Of a stretch of DNA of 62,387 bases, positions 7,993 through 17,593 are shown one piece after another. This DNA is from Acidimicrobiaceae bacterium (GTDB lineage: Bacteria; Actinomycetota; Acidimicrobiia; Acidimicrobiales; Aldehydirespiratoraceae). Below the pieces are notes generated by a model. That model did no database searches and had not been told where the DNA came from. It worked only from the letters and a program-made list of their open reading frames with translations. The stretch lies in the NCBI GenBank assembly GCA_028819005.1, contig JAPPMP010000045.1, positions 1 through 62,387 of the forward strand. Direction: 5' to 3'. Each line of letters opens with the position of its first letter. The stretch's first letter is position 1. A program made the position numbers and the translations under genes.

Positions 7993-9201
7993 ATGGAACT
8001 CGTCGATCCACGCCCGCTCGACATTCTCGACGGTGACTTCTACGTCAACGACCCCTACCCGCGGTACGGCTGGCTGCGGGAGCACTCGCCGCTGCACTGG
8101 GACGCGATCAACGAACTCTGGGTGGTGACCCGTTACGACGACATCATCGAGATCGAGAAGAACAAGGCGGTCTTCATCAGTTCCGACAAGGTCAAGGGGG
8201 GCAGCAGGCCCAACATCGGTGGCGACAACTCGATCATCAACCTCGACGACCCGCTTCATCAGACCCGGCGGCTGCTGGTCTCACGCCGGTTCACTCCGCG
8301 TGCGGTACGCAGCTTCGAAGACCACGTGGCAGACGCCGTCAACGAACTGCTCGACTCCGCCCTTGCCAAGGAACAGACCGAGATCGTGGGAGAGCTCGCC
8401 GCTCCCCTGCCCGCAAAAATGATAGGCCTGCTGTTGGGTTTCCCCGACGAGTTGTGGCCCAAGCTGCAGCACTGGTCGGAGACGACGATCGCTCTCGGCG
8501 GCGGCCCCCGCTACGCGAACGAGGAAGGTTTCAATTCGGTCCTGGAGTTCGCCGGCGCGGCTACTCGACTGTACGAAGAGCGAAAGGGTTGCCCGGCCGA
8601 GGACGTCATGTCTCGTTGGGTCTCAGCGGAGCGGGACAGCGACGGCGTCATCGGCGGTGCGCCGTTCGGGCACGACCAGATCCTCTCGGACTGTCTGCTG
8701 GTCCTCGACGGCGGGGCCGAGACGACCCGAACCGTGATCGCCAGGACCCTGCTGGCTCTGGCCGATCACCCCGAGCAGTGGGAGGCGCTCCAGGCGGGCG
8801 CCGACATGACGGTCGCCGCCGAAGAGTTCATCCGCTGGGTCACTCCGATCCACAACATGTGCCGGGTGGCAGCAGAGGATTACGAGATGCACGGCCAGAC
8901 CATCTCCGCAGGCCAGCAGGTGGTGCTCGCCTACAGCGCGGCGAACCGTGATCCAGCCCAGTTCGACGACCCCGAGACTTTCGACGTGACCCGCAACCCG
9001 AACCACCACGTCGCCTTCGGCTTCGGAACCCACTTCTGTCTGGGAGCATCGTTGGCCCGCCTCGAGATCCAAACGTTCTTCGAGCAGTTGGTGGCACGAG
9101 TCTCAGAACTGCGGCGCATCGCTGAGTTGCCCCATGTTGAGATGCCCAACGCCTTCGTCTTCGGCCTCAAAGAGTCGCACATGGCATTCACACTCAAATA
9201 G
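7993..9201 (+). CDS. Cytochrome P450
   Basis: A 402-residue bacterial class I P450 monooxygenase. The haem-binding loop is FGFGTHFCLG with the axial cysteine at residue 349. The I-helix carries GGAETT (240-245) in place of the commoner AGxET, and the ExxR pair is at about 278-281 (EFIR). The HTRRL-like C-helix appears as HQTRRLL (89-95). Family relatives include CYP107/CYP125-like enzymes acting on sterols, terpenes or alkyl chains; the substrate cannot be read here. Electron-transfer partners are not encoded next to it. The SDR immediately downstream is likely co-transcribed and may act on the product. Confidence 0.92.
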   Translation: MELVDPRPLDILDGDFYVNDPYPRYGWLREHSPLHWDAINELWVVTRYDDIIEIEKNKAVFISSDKVKGGSRPNIGGDNSIINLDDPLHQTRRLLVSRRFTPRAVRSFEDHVADAVNELLDSALAKEQTEIVGELAAPLPAKMIGLLLGFPDELWPKLQHWSETTIALGGGPRYANEEGFNSVLEFAGAATRLYEERKGCPAEDVMSRWVSAERDSDGVIGGAPFGHDQILSDCLLVLDGGAETTRTVIARTLLALADHPEQWEALQAGADMTVAAEEFIRWVTPIHNMCRVAAEDYEMHGQTISAGQQVVLAYSAANRDPAQFDDPETFDVTRNPNHHVAFGFGTHFCLGASLARLEIQTFFEQLVARVSELRRIAELPHVEMPNAFVFGLKESHMAFTLK

Positions 9202-9276
9202 ACCTGATTCGCAACTCTGAAGTAGACCGTAGGGGCGCAGCGCAAAACACCGAGCCGAGATCGGCTGGAGGAGCTT

Positions 9277-10095
9277 ATGTCTGAACTGTTCAGCTATGCC
9301 GACAAGCGGGTCGTGTTGACCGGGGGCGCGACCGGGGTCGGCGCTGCGGCGGTAGAACTGCTCGCCGATCTTGGCTGTCGCGACCTCACCGTGCTCGATA
9401 TCGCCGAGCCGACAGGACCGGCCACGCGATACATATCCACCGACATGTCCGATCCGTCGTCGATCGACTCGGCCATCGCCGATATCGGCGGAGGCGCCGA
9501 CGTGCTGTTCAACAACGCCGGAGTGGCCGCGACCCACGCAGCGGACTTCGTTGTCCGGGTCAACTACCTGGGACTTCGCCGACTCACCGAGGGACTGCTG
9601 CCCACCATGAACCAAGGCGCGGCCATCGTCAACACCGCTTCGATAGCAGGACAGGGCTGGCCGCAGAACCTCGCCAAAATCCAAGAGCTGATCGCCATCG
9701 ACGACTGGGACGAAGCGCTCGGGTGGCTCAGCGACAACGACGAACTTGTCAGTGCAGACTCCTACAGTTTCTCTAAACAGCTCGCACAGGTGTGGACGAT
9801 GCACAGCTCGGCCCGCACCCGCAACACCTTCGGGGTGCGCACCAACTCGGTGTGCCCGGGACCGATAGACACACCGCTGATGGACGACTTCATCAAGACC
9901 ATGACCGAGCAGGTCATCCAATGGACCATCGACCAGACCGGCGGCTCGATGCTCTCGGCCGACGACATCGCTCGCACTCTGGTCATGTTGGGCAGCGACG
10001 CATCGGTAGCGATGAACGGCCACAACACCATCGCCGACAACGGTTTCAGTGCCTTCATGACCACCGGGCAGATCGACTTCTCCGGCCTGGGCTGA
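9277..10095 (+). CDS. SDR-family oxidoreductase (3-alpha-HSD/coniferyl-alcohol dehydrogenase-like)
   Basis: A 272-residue short-chain dehydrogenase. The cofactor loop TGGATGVG is at 15-22, an NNAG motif at 79-82, the catalytic serine lies in NTASIAGQ, and the YxxxK pair is Y163/K167 in YSFSK. The insertion between the serine and tyrosine motifs is long, as in the coniferyl-alcohol dehydrogenase/3-alpha-hydroxysteroid dehydrogenase subgroup. A GGAGGAG ribosome binding site precedes the ATG. It follows the P450 by 75 bases on the same strand, suggesting a shared catabolic step. Confidence 0.88.
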   Translation: MSELFSYADKRVVLTGGATGVGAAAVELLADLGCRDLTVLDIAEPTGPATRYISTDMSDPSSIDSAIADIGGGADVLFNNAGVAATHAADFVVRVNYLGLRRLTEGLLPTMNQGAAIVNTASIAGQGWPQNLAKIQELIAIDDWDEALGWLSDNDELVSADSYSFSKQLAQVWTMHSSARTRNTFGVRTNSVCPGPIDTPLMDDFIKTMTEQVIQWTIDQTGGSMLSADDIARTLVMLGSDASVAMNGHNTIADNGFSAFMTTGQIDFSGLG

Positions 10096-10123
10096 ACTGT
10101 CAGTTCACCTCGAGTTGCGCTCG

Positions 10124-10519
10124 TTATGTGGCGGATGCCCGCCAGATCCGGTGCCCTTCGAGCCACAGCAGGATCGGCAACGCCGTGTCGATCAGGTGCC
10201 AGATCGTGAAGTCGTCGCCACCGTCGAGCATCGCGTGAAACCAGTTGGGGACGAAGGCGATTGTCACGGCAACAGCGAAGATGAACATGCCTGTTGCGCT
10301 GCGATCATCCGAACCGGCCGAATTGTGGCGCTGCCATGTCGTGAACAGCACCATCACCAGCGCTGCCGCCATGAACCAGTCGAGCACGAGCCAGACATCG
10401 AGATTGGCGGGATCGTCCGGCCCGTCACCGGGACCGTAGAACGGGAAGGCGAAGAAGTTGACCACTACGGCGGCCGCAACCAGTTTCAAATAGATCGCTA
10501 CAGGCTTTGCGAGATTCAT
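10124..10519 (-). CDS. Small integral membrane protein, unknown function
   Basis: A 131-residue hydrophobic protein with about four predicted membrane helices, starting with VAIYLKLVAAAVVVNFFAF near the N terminus and ending with a helix around LPILLWLEGHRIW. No known catalytic motif was recognised. It is convergent with the SDR gene and has no operon partner. Confidence 0.65.
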   Translation of the reverse strand: MNLAKPVAIYLKLVAAAVVVNFFAFPFYGPGDGPDDPANLDVWLVLDWFMAAALVMVLFTTWQRHNSAGSDDRSATGMFIFAVAVTIAFVPNWFHAMLDGGDDFTIWHLIDTALPILLWLEGHRIWRASAT

Positions 10520-10834
10520 GTGGCGTGCCCCCTAGGCGCCGCTTGCGTTAGCGGTGTTCGCGATTCCGCCGCCATGCTAAATCCCGTCACGCCTTCACTG
10601 TCGGATAGTCTCCCCAACGGACGTGCGCAACGGGGCGACCGGGATACCGACTCGGTTCGGCCACTCCGACCAGGTTCTGCGTCAGATCGACTGAAGGGCC
10701 GGCCTGTACAGAATTTCGACATATCAACGCAGTTCAACAACTTTGTTTGGAGGGTTCGCGCATTTGCTTGTCACAGCGTGTTTGTATGGTCTCAACTACA
10801 CCTTCGGGTTGCGTGACGACGAAAGGACGACACC
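10520..10834. other. Intergenic space upstream of the Type III R-M operon
   Basis: This gap of about 315 bases separates a divergent membrane-protein gene from the mod gene. It likely holds the promoters of both. A GAAAGGA ribosome binding site lies just before the mod TTG start. The small open frame on the minus strand in this gap has no protein-like character. Confidence 0.4.
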
Positions 10835-12460
10835 TTGCCACGGCTGAGTTTCAAGGGACGGGTGTTCGTTGAGAACCATCATCTGGCCGTGCCGTTCCAC
10901 GAGTTGGCGCCGGTGCGCGACAAGGGGCTGAGCGAGACGGCGAGCCTTCACGACAACCTGATCGTCCACGGTGACAACCTGGCCGCGCTGAAAGCTCTGC
11001 TGCCGACGTACCACAGCAAGGTCAAATGCATCTACATCGATCCGCCGTACAACACGGGGAACGAGGGCTGGGCCTACAACGACAACGTGAACTCGCCGCT
11101 CATGCAGGACTGGCTGGGGCGTGTGGTGGACCGCGACGACCTGACCCGCCACGACAAGTGGTGCGCCATGATGCTTCCGCGCCTCAAGCTCCTGCGGGAG
11201 CTGCTACGCGAGGACGGCGCGATCTTCGTGTCGATCGACGACAACGAAGTACACCACCTGCGAGCGCTGATGGACGAGGTGTTCGGAGAGGACAACTTCA
11301 TCGCGACCATCATTTGGCAAAAGGTCTTTTCGCCGAAGAACACGGCCAAGCACTTCTCGGAGGATCACGACTACGTGATCGCCTACGCTCGCCGACTGGA
11401 AGAATGGCGTCCAAACCTGCTCGCACGAAGTGAGAAGGCGGAAGAACGATACCGAAACCCAGATAACGACCCCCGGGGACCGTGGTCCTCCAGTGATCTG
11501 ACAGCACGCAACTACTACAGCGAAGGCACCTACGAGGTCATGAGTCCGTCTGGTAATGCGTTCAGTCCCTCCGTTGGCAACTACTTCCGTGTTTCCGCGC
11601 CGAAGTTCCGCTCCCTCGACGAGGACGGGAGAATCTGGTGGGGCAAGAACGGCGACAGCATGCCCCGCCTCAAGCGGTTCATTTCTGATGTGAAGGAGGG
11701 TGTGGTTCCGCAAACCCTCTGGCTCCATTCCGATGTCGGGCACACCCAAGAGGCGAAGAAGGAGTTGGTCGCGGCGATCGACTTCGAGCGGTCGGAGGAT
11801 GTGTTCAACACAGTCAAACCCTCGCGACTGATATGCCGTATCCTCGAAATAGCAACCGACCCCGACTCGATTGTGCTGGACTCGTTTGCGGGGTCTGGCA
11901 CTACCGCGCACGCGGTGCTCGCGCAGAACAAGGCGGACGGCGGGAACCGGCGCTTCATCCTAATTGAGTGCGAGGACTACGCCGACAGCATCACCGCAGA
12001 GAGGGTTCGGCGCGTTGTCAAGGGAGTCCCGGACGCGAAGGACGAAGACCTCAAGGCGGGTCTCGGCGGCACGTTCAGCTATTTCAGGCTCGGACAGCCG
12101 ATGCGCCAGGAGTCGCTGCTCGACGGCTCCAACCTGCCGTCGTGGGAGAAACTGGCCCAGTACATCTTCTTCACGGCCACCGGGCAGGAGTTCGACCCCG
12201 CCGAGACCGACCGCGAAATCGGGCTGATCGGATGCACCGACTCTCATGACGTCTTCCTGATCTACGAGCCCGACGTCGAAGAGCTCAAGAGTCTCGCGCT
12301 GTCACTGCCCGTTGCCCGCGCCCTGCCCTCAGGAACAAAGCGAAAGCTCGTATTCGCTCCCACCAAGTACCTCGACCCTGAGTTCCTGCATCAATACCGA
12401 ATCGACTTCCAGCAGCTCCCCTTCCAAATCTACGAAGCGATCGAAAGGCTGGAACGGTGA
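10835..12460 (+). CDS. mod: Type III restriction-modification system, DNA methyltransferase (Mod)
   Basis: A 541-residue beta-class N6-adenine or N4-cytosine methyltransferase. The catalytic DPPYNTG motif is at 69-75 and precedes the AdoMet-binding DSFAGSGTT (about residue 350), the order expected for Type III Mod proteins. The region between is the variable target recognition domain, which cannot be assigned a sequence specificity by eye. Translation probably begins at TTG 10835, with GAAAGGA upstream. The stop overlaps the res start by a GTGA junction, so both subunits are translationally coupled. Confidence 0.92.
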   Translation: MPRLSFKGRVFVENHHLAVPFHELAPVRDKGLSETASLHDNLIVHGDNLAALKALLPTYHSKVKCIYIDPPYNTGNEGWAYNDNVNSPLMQDWLGRVVDRDDLTRHDKWCAMMLPRLKLLRELLREDGAIFVSIDDNEVHHLRALMDEVFGEDNFIATIIWQKVFSPKNTAKHFSEDHDYVIAYARRLEEWRPNLLARSEKAEERYRNPDNDPRGPWSSSDLTARNYYSEGTYEVMSPSGNAFSPSVGNYFRVSAPKFRSLDEDGRIWWGKNGDSMPRLKRFISDVKEGVVPQTLWLHSDVGHTQEAKKELVAAIDFERSEDVFNTVKPSRLICRILEIATDPDSIVLDSFAGSGTTAHAVLAQNKADGGNRRFILIECEDYADSITAERVRRVVKGVPDAKDEDLKAGLGGTFSYFRLGQPMRQESLLDGSNLPSWEKLAQYIFFTATGQEFDPAETDREIGLIGCTDSHDVFLIYEPDVEELKSLALSLPVARALPSGTKRKLVFAPTKYLDPEFLHQYRIDFQQLPFQIYEAIERLER

Positions 12461-15027
12461 TCCTCAAGGAGTATCAGCAGCGGACGCTGGCGACGGTGCG
12501 CGGCTTCCTTGAGGAACTCGCGAAGTGCCGCGAAAAAGACCGCGAAGCACGAAGCCTGGATCCTGAATTCGGCTTCGACTGGGTACAACGGGCATGGGAG
12601 AAGACCTCTAACGGTCGGCCCTACCTTGCCCGCCGCAACGGGCTCGGTGAGTTGTTGCCTGCCTTCTGCCTCAAGATCCCGACCGGAGGCGGCAAAACGC
12701 TGCTCGCGACGAGGGTGATCGATCTCGTCAACGTGCACTTTCGACAGAGCCGGCGGGGCTTGGTTCTGTGGATCGTGCCGACGACCCAGATCTACAACCA
12801 GACGCTCAAGGCACTGAAGGACCGCGACCACCCCTACCGCCAGCAACTCGACCTGTCATCGGGCCGGCGCACTCTCATCCTGGAGAAGAACAGAGTGTTC
12901 ACTCCCAGCGATGTCGAAGAGAACTTGTGCGTGCTGCTGCTCATGCTGCCCTCGGCGAACCGTCAGACGAAGGAGACGCTGCGGATGTTCCGCGATGCCG
13001 GAGGCTTCGACCAGTTCTTTCCACCAGACGACGATCCGATCGCGCACGCGGAACTGCTGGGCGCGAATCCCAATCTCGACACTTTCGAGCAGTCCGGTGG
13101 TCCGTGGGGAAGGCTCATCAAGACGTCGCTCGGAAACACCGTGAGGCTGCTGCGACCCCTGATCATCCTCGACGAGGGGCACAAGGCGTACAGCGACAAC
13201 GCCAAGGCGACCCTGGAAGGGTTCAATCCCGCCATGATCGTCGAGCTGTCGGCCACGCCGGTCAAGGGGGCCAACGTGCTCGTCGAGGTCCTCGGGCGCG
13301 AACTGAACGCCGAGGAGATGATCAAGCTCGACCTGCACATCCGCAACAACGCGAGCGGCGACTGGCGCGGCACGCTGCTGGAGTCGATCGATCACCGGGA
13401 GCGCCTTGAAGCCGAGGCGCGCCGCCACGAGGCAGAGTCCGGCGCCTACATTCGGCCCATCTGCGTGATTCAGGTTGAGCGAACCGGCCGGGAACAACGC
13501 AAGCCGGGTTACGTCCACACCGACGATGTGCGCGAGTACCTCCTGCAACACCCTGGAATCACCCCCGAGCACATCGCGGTCAAGACCAGCTCGACCGACG
13601 AGCTGAAGGAAGTGGACGACGTCGGCGGCTTGACGTCGCGCGACTGCCCGATCCGCTTCATCATCACCAAACAGGCGCTCCAAGAAGGCTGGGACTGCCC
13701 GTTCGCCTACGTCCTCGCGATCCTGGCGAACCCGTCGTCGAGGACGGGCCTCACCCAGTTGGTGGGCCGCATCCTGCGCCAGCCGCACGCACACAAGACG
13801 GGCGTGCCCCTGCTCGACGAGAGCTACGTGTTCTGCTTCAGCAGGCGAGGCGCGGAAGTGCTGCAAGAGGTCAGGAAGGGATTCGGCCTGGAAGGCTTGC
13901 AGGGCCTAGAGGGGAAAGTCGTGCAAGACGGCCCGAATCTCGCGCCCGAGATGCTGCTGACCCGGCAACGGGAGAAGTATCGAGCCGCGGCCAGCGACTT
14001 CGTCCTGCCCGCCTTCATGATCTCCGATGTGGACGGGTGGAGACTGGTCCGCTACGAGGCAGACATCCTGTCGCGGCTTGTTTGGGATGAGATCGACCTC
14101 TCACCGCTGAACGAACTCTCACTCGACGAGGGGCGCGCGGCGCTCAGCCACATGCGGACGAACTTGGAGGAGCGGATCCTGGAGCCTGAGTCCGGTCGCG
14201 TAGCGGCCAACGGACAGGACGGCGCTTCGGGGGGAGTCGACCCGAGTGAGGCCGACGACCCTGTCGACTACTTCTTCACTGCCGGCCACCTTCTGGACAT
14301 TGTGCCGAATCCCTGGCGCGGCCGTGCGTTGGCGCGCAGTGTCTTCGATGAACTGCTCGGGCGCTATCGCCCAGAAGTCGTTGCGGCCAATCACACCTTC
14401 GTGCTTGAAGAACTGCGCCGACGAGTCGAGATCGAGCGGGATCGCTTGTCGTGCGAGGTCTTCCACCGCTTGCTCGACTCCGGCGAGATGCGCTTCATCG
14501 TTGTCACAGAAGACCTCGACTTCAATCGCCTCCCCACCGAGATCAAGGCGCCCAAAGCCAAACAGGCGAACCGCGAAGACGGCGCTCCCTACCAGCAGAA
14601 CCTGTTCGACGTCACAACTGAGGACGACTTCAACCAGTTCGAGAACACGGTCGCCACCTATCTCGACACCCAGGCGAGGCTGTTCTTCTGGTACCGCAAC
14701 CGCGCCCGCAAGGACTACTACGTCCAAGGTTGGAAGCCGCGCAAGATATACGCCGACTTCATCGTCACCCTGCGAAACGGTGAGCCCGCAACAGACGACG
14801 GCTATCACGAAGTCTTTGTGCTCGAGACCAAGGGCGTCCATCTGAAGGCATCCGAAGACACCGACTACAAGCGCAAAGTCTTCGACATATGCAGCGACCA
14901 CGCCGAAAGGACAGATTGGGCCGAGTTCGCTCCTGCCATGCGCGACAAATCAGTGCGTTTCGAGGTTGTCGATCAGGACGAATGGCAGGCTCGCCTGAAC
15001 CAGATGCTGTTTCCAGAGCCGGTATGA
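12457..15027 (+). CDS. res: Type III restriction-modification system, restriction subunit (Res)
   Basis: An 856-residue DEAD-like helicase/nuclease. Walker A is IPTGGGKT (74-81), Walker B is DEGH (near 238) and ELSATPVKG (near 264) is motif III. The C-terminal nuclease domain shows the PD-(D/E)xK arrangement, YADFIVTLRN followed by FVLETKG at about 766-793. With Mod it forms the complex that cleaves after two inversely oriented sites while consuming ATP. The frame is intact throughout and the starting GTG overlaps the mod stop. Confidence 0.92.
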   Translation: MILKEYQQRTLATVRGFLEELAKCREKDREARSLDPEFGFDWVQRAWEKTSNGRPYLARRNGLGELLPAFCLKIPTGGGKTLLATRVIDLVNVHFRQSRRGLVLWIVPTTQIYNQTLKALKDRDHPYRQQLDLSSGRRTLILEKNRVFTPSDVEENLCVLLLMLPSANRQTKETLRMFRDAGGFDQFFPPDDDPIAHAELLGANPNLDTFEQSGGPWGRLIKTSLGNTVRLLRPLIILDEGHKAYSDNAKATLEGFNPAMIVELSATPVKGANVLVEVLGRELNAEEMIKLDLHIRNNASGDWRGTLLESIDHRERLEAEARRHEAESGAYIRPICVIQVERTGREQRKPGYVHTDDVREYLLQHPGITPEHIAVKTSSTDELKEVDDVGGLTSRDCPIRFIITKQALQEGWDCPFAYVLAILANPSSRTGLTQLVGRILRQPHAHKTGVPLLDESYVFCFSRRGAEVLQEVRKGFGLEGLQGLEGKVVQDGPNLAPEMLLTRQREKYRAAASDFVLPAFMISDVDGWRLVRYEADILSRLVWDEIDLSPLNELSLDEGRAALSHMRTNLEERILEPESGRVAANGQDGASGGVDPSEADDPVDYFFTAGHLLDIVPNPWRGRALARSVFDELLGRYRPEVVAANHTFVLEELRRRVEIERDRLSCEVFHRLLDSGEMRFIVVTEDLDFNRLPTEIKAPKAKQANREDGAPYQQNLFDVTTEDDFNQFENTVATYLDTQARLFFWYRNRARKDYYVQGWKPRKIYADFIVTLRNGEPATDDGYHEVFVLETKGVHLKASEDTDYKRKVFDICSDHAERTDWAEFAPAMRDKSVRFEVVDQDEWQARLNQMLFPEPV

Positions 15028-15054
15028 AGCTCCAGAACCGGAACCATCGATGAC

Positions 15055-17553
15055 TTGACGCTCGATCAGCATCCGTTGCGCGGCCCGCGGGCCGTAGCGT
15101 TGGCCGCAGTGACCGACACAACCGCGCTCATAGATCTCACCCCCAGCGAAACCGACGAGGAATCGCTGCTCGAGGCCATTCTCGAATGGGCCTATGGACG
15201 CGGCCTTGAGCCCTACCCGCACCAACAGGACGCCATCTTGTCGCTGCTGGCGGGAGACAACGTGGTGTTGGCCACGCCGACAGGGTCGGGCAAGTCCCTG
15301 GTGGCCGTATCCGGCGCTTTTGCCATGCTCGCCAACAACAAGCGAACCGTCTACACCGCGCCGATCAAAGCCCTGGTGAGTGAGAAGTTCTTTGAGATCG
15401 CAGCCGAGTTGGGCGCCGACAATGTGGGCATGGTGACCGGCGACGCGGCTGTCAACGCCGCTGCCCCCGTGGTCGTCTGCACAGCCGAGATTCTGGCCAA
15501 CCGGGCATTGCGCGAGGGGCCCGACCTCGACGTCGACCTGGTGGTGATGGACGAGTTCCACTACTACGGCGACCGAGACCGCGGCTGGGCATGGCAGGTG
15601 CCGTTGCTAGAGCTGCCTCATCCGAGTTTCCTGCTGATGTCGGCAACGCTGGGCGACACCAGCGACCTGCGGACCGACCTCAGCATCCGAACAGGCCGAG
15701 ACACCGCTCTCATCGACGAAGCCCCGAGGCCGGTGCCGCTCGACTTCGAATATCGCGAGACGCCCCTGCTGGAAACGCTGGCAGATCTTCTCAAGGCCGA
15801 GAAGACGCCGGTCTACATCGTTCATTTCACCCAACGAGAGGCAACCGCGCGAGCCCAGAGCCTCACCAGTCTCGATGTTCTCTCCAAAGACGAGAAGAAG
15901 GCGGTCAACGAGGCGATCGGAGGTTTCCGCTTCGACACTCCGATCGGCAAGGACGTGCTGCGCTTCGTGAAGGCCGGGATCGGCGTCCACCACGCCGGCC
16001 TTCTGCCCAAGTACCGGCTGCTCATCGAGAAGCTCGCGCAGCAGGGCCTGCTCAAGCTGATCTGTGGCACGGACACGCTGGGAGTCGGAGTGAATGTGCC
16101 CATTCGCACGGTGCTGTTCACCCAGCTGTGCAAGTACGACGGTCGCAAGGTTCGAGTGCTGTCGGTGCGCGAGTTCAACCAGATCGCGGGACGGGCGGGC
16201 CGCCGGGGGTTCGATACCGCGGGCAGCATCGTCGTGCAGGCCCCAGAACATGTCGTCGACAACAAGCGGGCCGAAGCCAAGGCCCTGACCGATCCCAGAA
16301 AGAAGAAGAAACTCGTCAAGAGGAAGCCGCCCGAGCGCGGCTACGCCCATTGGGACGGTGACACCCTCACCCGTCTCAGCGGAGGCACACCCGAGACGCT
16401 CAAGTCGAGCTTCTCGGTGAGCCACGCCATGATGCTGAATGTGCTCGGCCGCCCCGGCGACGGCTGCGCTGCCATGAAACGCCTGCTCACCGACAACCAT
16501 GAGCCCCGAGCCGCCCAGCGCCGCCACATCCGCAGGGCCATCGCGGTCTACCGGTCTCTTCTCGAGGCCGAGATCGTGGAGTTGGACCCGCTCCGCATCA
16601 ACATCGATCTCCAAGACGACTTCCGCCTCAACCAGCCGCTGTCGCTGTTCGTGGTTGAAGCAGCCGAGGCGCTCGACCCGGAAGCGCCGGACCACCATCT
16701 GCAAGTGCTCAGCCTGGTGGAGTCGATACTCGAAGATCCGACGGTTGTGCTGTTGGCCCAGAAGGACAAGCTGAAAGACTCGCTGGTGAGCGAGATGAAG
16801 GCCGCGGGCGTCGAATACGAGGAACGCATGGACCGCCTCGAGCAAGTCACTTGGCCCAAACCCGAGGCGGAATTCATCGAGCCTGCTTTCGCGATCTTCG
16901 CCCGTCACCATCCCTGGGTCGGACGTGACACGGTCAGCCCCAAGGGCGTGGCCCGCGAGATGCTCGAATTCGCGGAGACCTTCAACCAATTCGTGTCCCG
17001 CTACGGGATCAAGCGGTCCGAGGGGCAGTTGCTGCGCTACCTGACGGACTGCTACAAGACGCTGATCCAGACGGTGCCTTCAGCACACCTCACCGACGAT
17101 CTCGAAGACGTGATCGAATGGCTCGGCGCCATGATCCGCCGGGTCGACTCAAGCCTCATCGATGAGTGGGAACGCCTCCGCAATCCGGACCTGGTCGAAA
17201 CGGAACCGGCACAGCCAGACGACGTCGACATCACCGCCAACCAGCGGGCTTTCAGCGTGCTTGTGCGCAACGAATTGTTCCGAACAGTCACCGCGCTTGC
17301 GACCCGACGCCACCTCACCCCCGAGATCGAGGGCGTCGAAGAGTACTGGCAGGCCCATGACGTCATCGGGATAGACGCCGATGCGCGCAGCAGTCGCTGG
17401 GTCGTGATCGACCTGCCGCGTGGCCGGGCGACTCAGACGTTGTGCGATCCCGAGGGTTATTCCGAATGGGTGCTTGAGGCCGAGATCGACCTCGAAGCTT
17501 CCCGCAATCAGGATCGGGCGGTGGTGACCCCGATCCTGGTGAGGCGCCTGTAG
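15055..17553 (+). CDS. DEAD/DEAH-box RNA helicase, DUF3516 (Ski2-like)
   Basis: An 832-residue superfamily 2 helicase with Walker A ATPTGSGKS (73-81), DEFH (166-169), LLMSATLGD as motif III and QIAGRAGRRG as motif VI. A lysine-rich KKKKLVKRK insert and a long C-terminal region match the DUF3516 type found in actinobacteria and related to Ski2-like RNA helicases. TTG 15055 is the longest start; GTG 15109 (VTDTTALIDL) is more likely by comparison with the domain boundary. It is a normal chromosomal gene and probably not part of the R-M operon, although only 27 bases separate them. Confidence 0.85.
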   Translation: MTLDQHPLRGPRAVALAAVTDTTALIDLTPSETDEESLLEAILEWAYGRGLEPYPHQQDAILSLLAGDNVVLATPTGSGKSLVAVSGAFAMLANNKRTVYTAPIKALVSEKFFEIAAELGADNVGMVTGDAAVNAAAPVVVCTAEILANRALREGPDLDVDLVVMDEFHYYGDRDRGWAWQVPLLELPHPSFLLMSATLGDTSDLRTDLSIRTGRDTALIDEAPRPVPLDFEYRETPLLETLADLLKAEKTPVYIVHFTQREATARAQSLTSLDVLSKDEKKAVNEAIGGFRFDTPIGKDVLRFVKAGIGVHHAGLLPKYRLLIEKLAQQGLLKLICGTDTLGVGVNVPIRTVLFTQLCKYDGRKVRVLSVREFNQIAGRAGRRGFDTAGSIVVQAPEHVVDNKRAEAKALTDPRKKKKLVKRKPPERGYAHWDGDTLTRLSGGTPETLKSSFSVSHAMMLNVLGRPGDGCAAMKRLLTDNHEPRAAQRRHIRRAIAVYRSLLEAEIVELDPLRINIDLQDDFRLNQPLSLFVVEAAEALDPEAPDHHLQVLSLVESILEDPTVVLLAQKDKLKDSLVSEMKAAGVEYEERMDRLEQVTWPKPEAEFIEPAFAIFARHHPWVGRDTVSPKGVAREMLEFAETFNQFVSRYGIKRSEGQLLRYLTDCYKTLIQTVPSAHLTDDLEDVIEWLGAMIRRVDSSLIDEWERLRNPDLVETEPAQPDDVDITANQRAFSVLVRNELFRTVTALATRRHLTPEIEGVEEYWQAHDVIGIDADARSSRWVVIDLPRGRATQTLCDPEGYSEWVLEAEIDLEASRNQDRAVVTPILVRRL

Positions 17554-17593
17554 TTTCGTTTCCGAAGACACGGGACCGCTAAGGTGCCGCGTC

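Noticed and set aside
12856..13866. 336-residue minus-strand gene inside res
   Set aside because: Antisense to the intact Res helicase domain; no family motif.
15607..16989. 460-residue minus-strand gene
   Set aside because: Antisense shadow of the DUF3516 helicase, whose motifs are intact.
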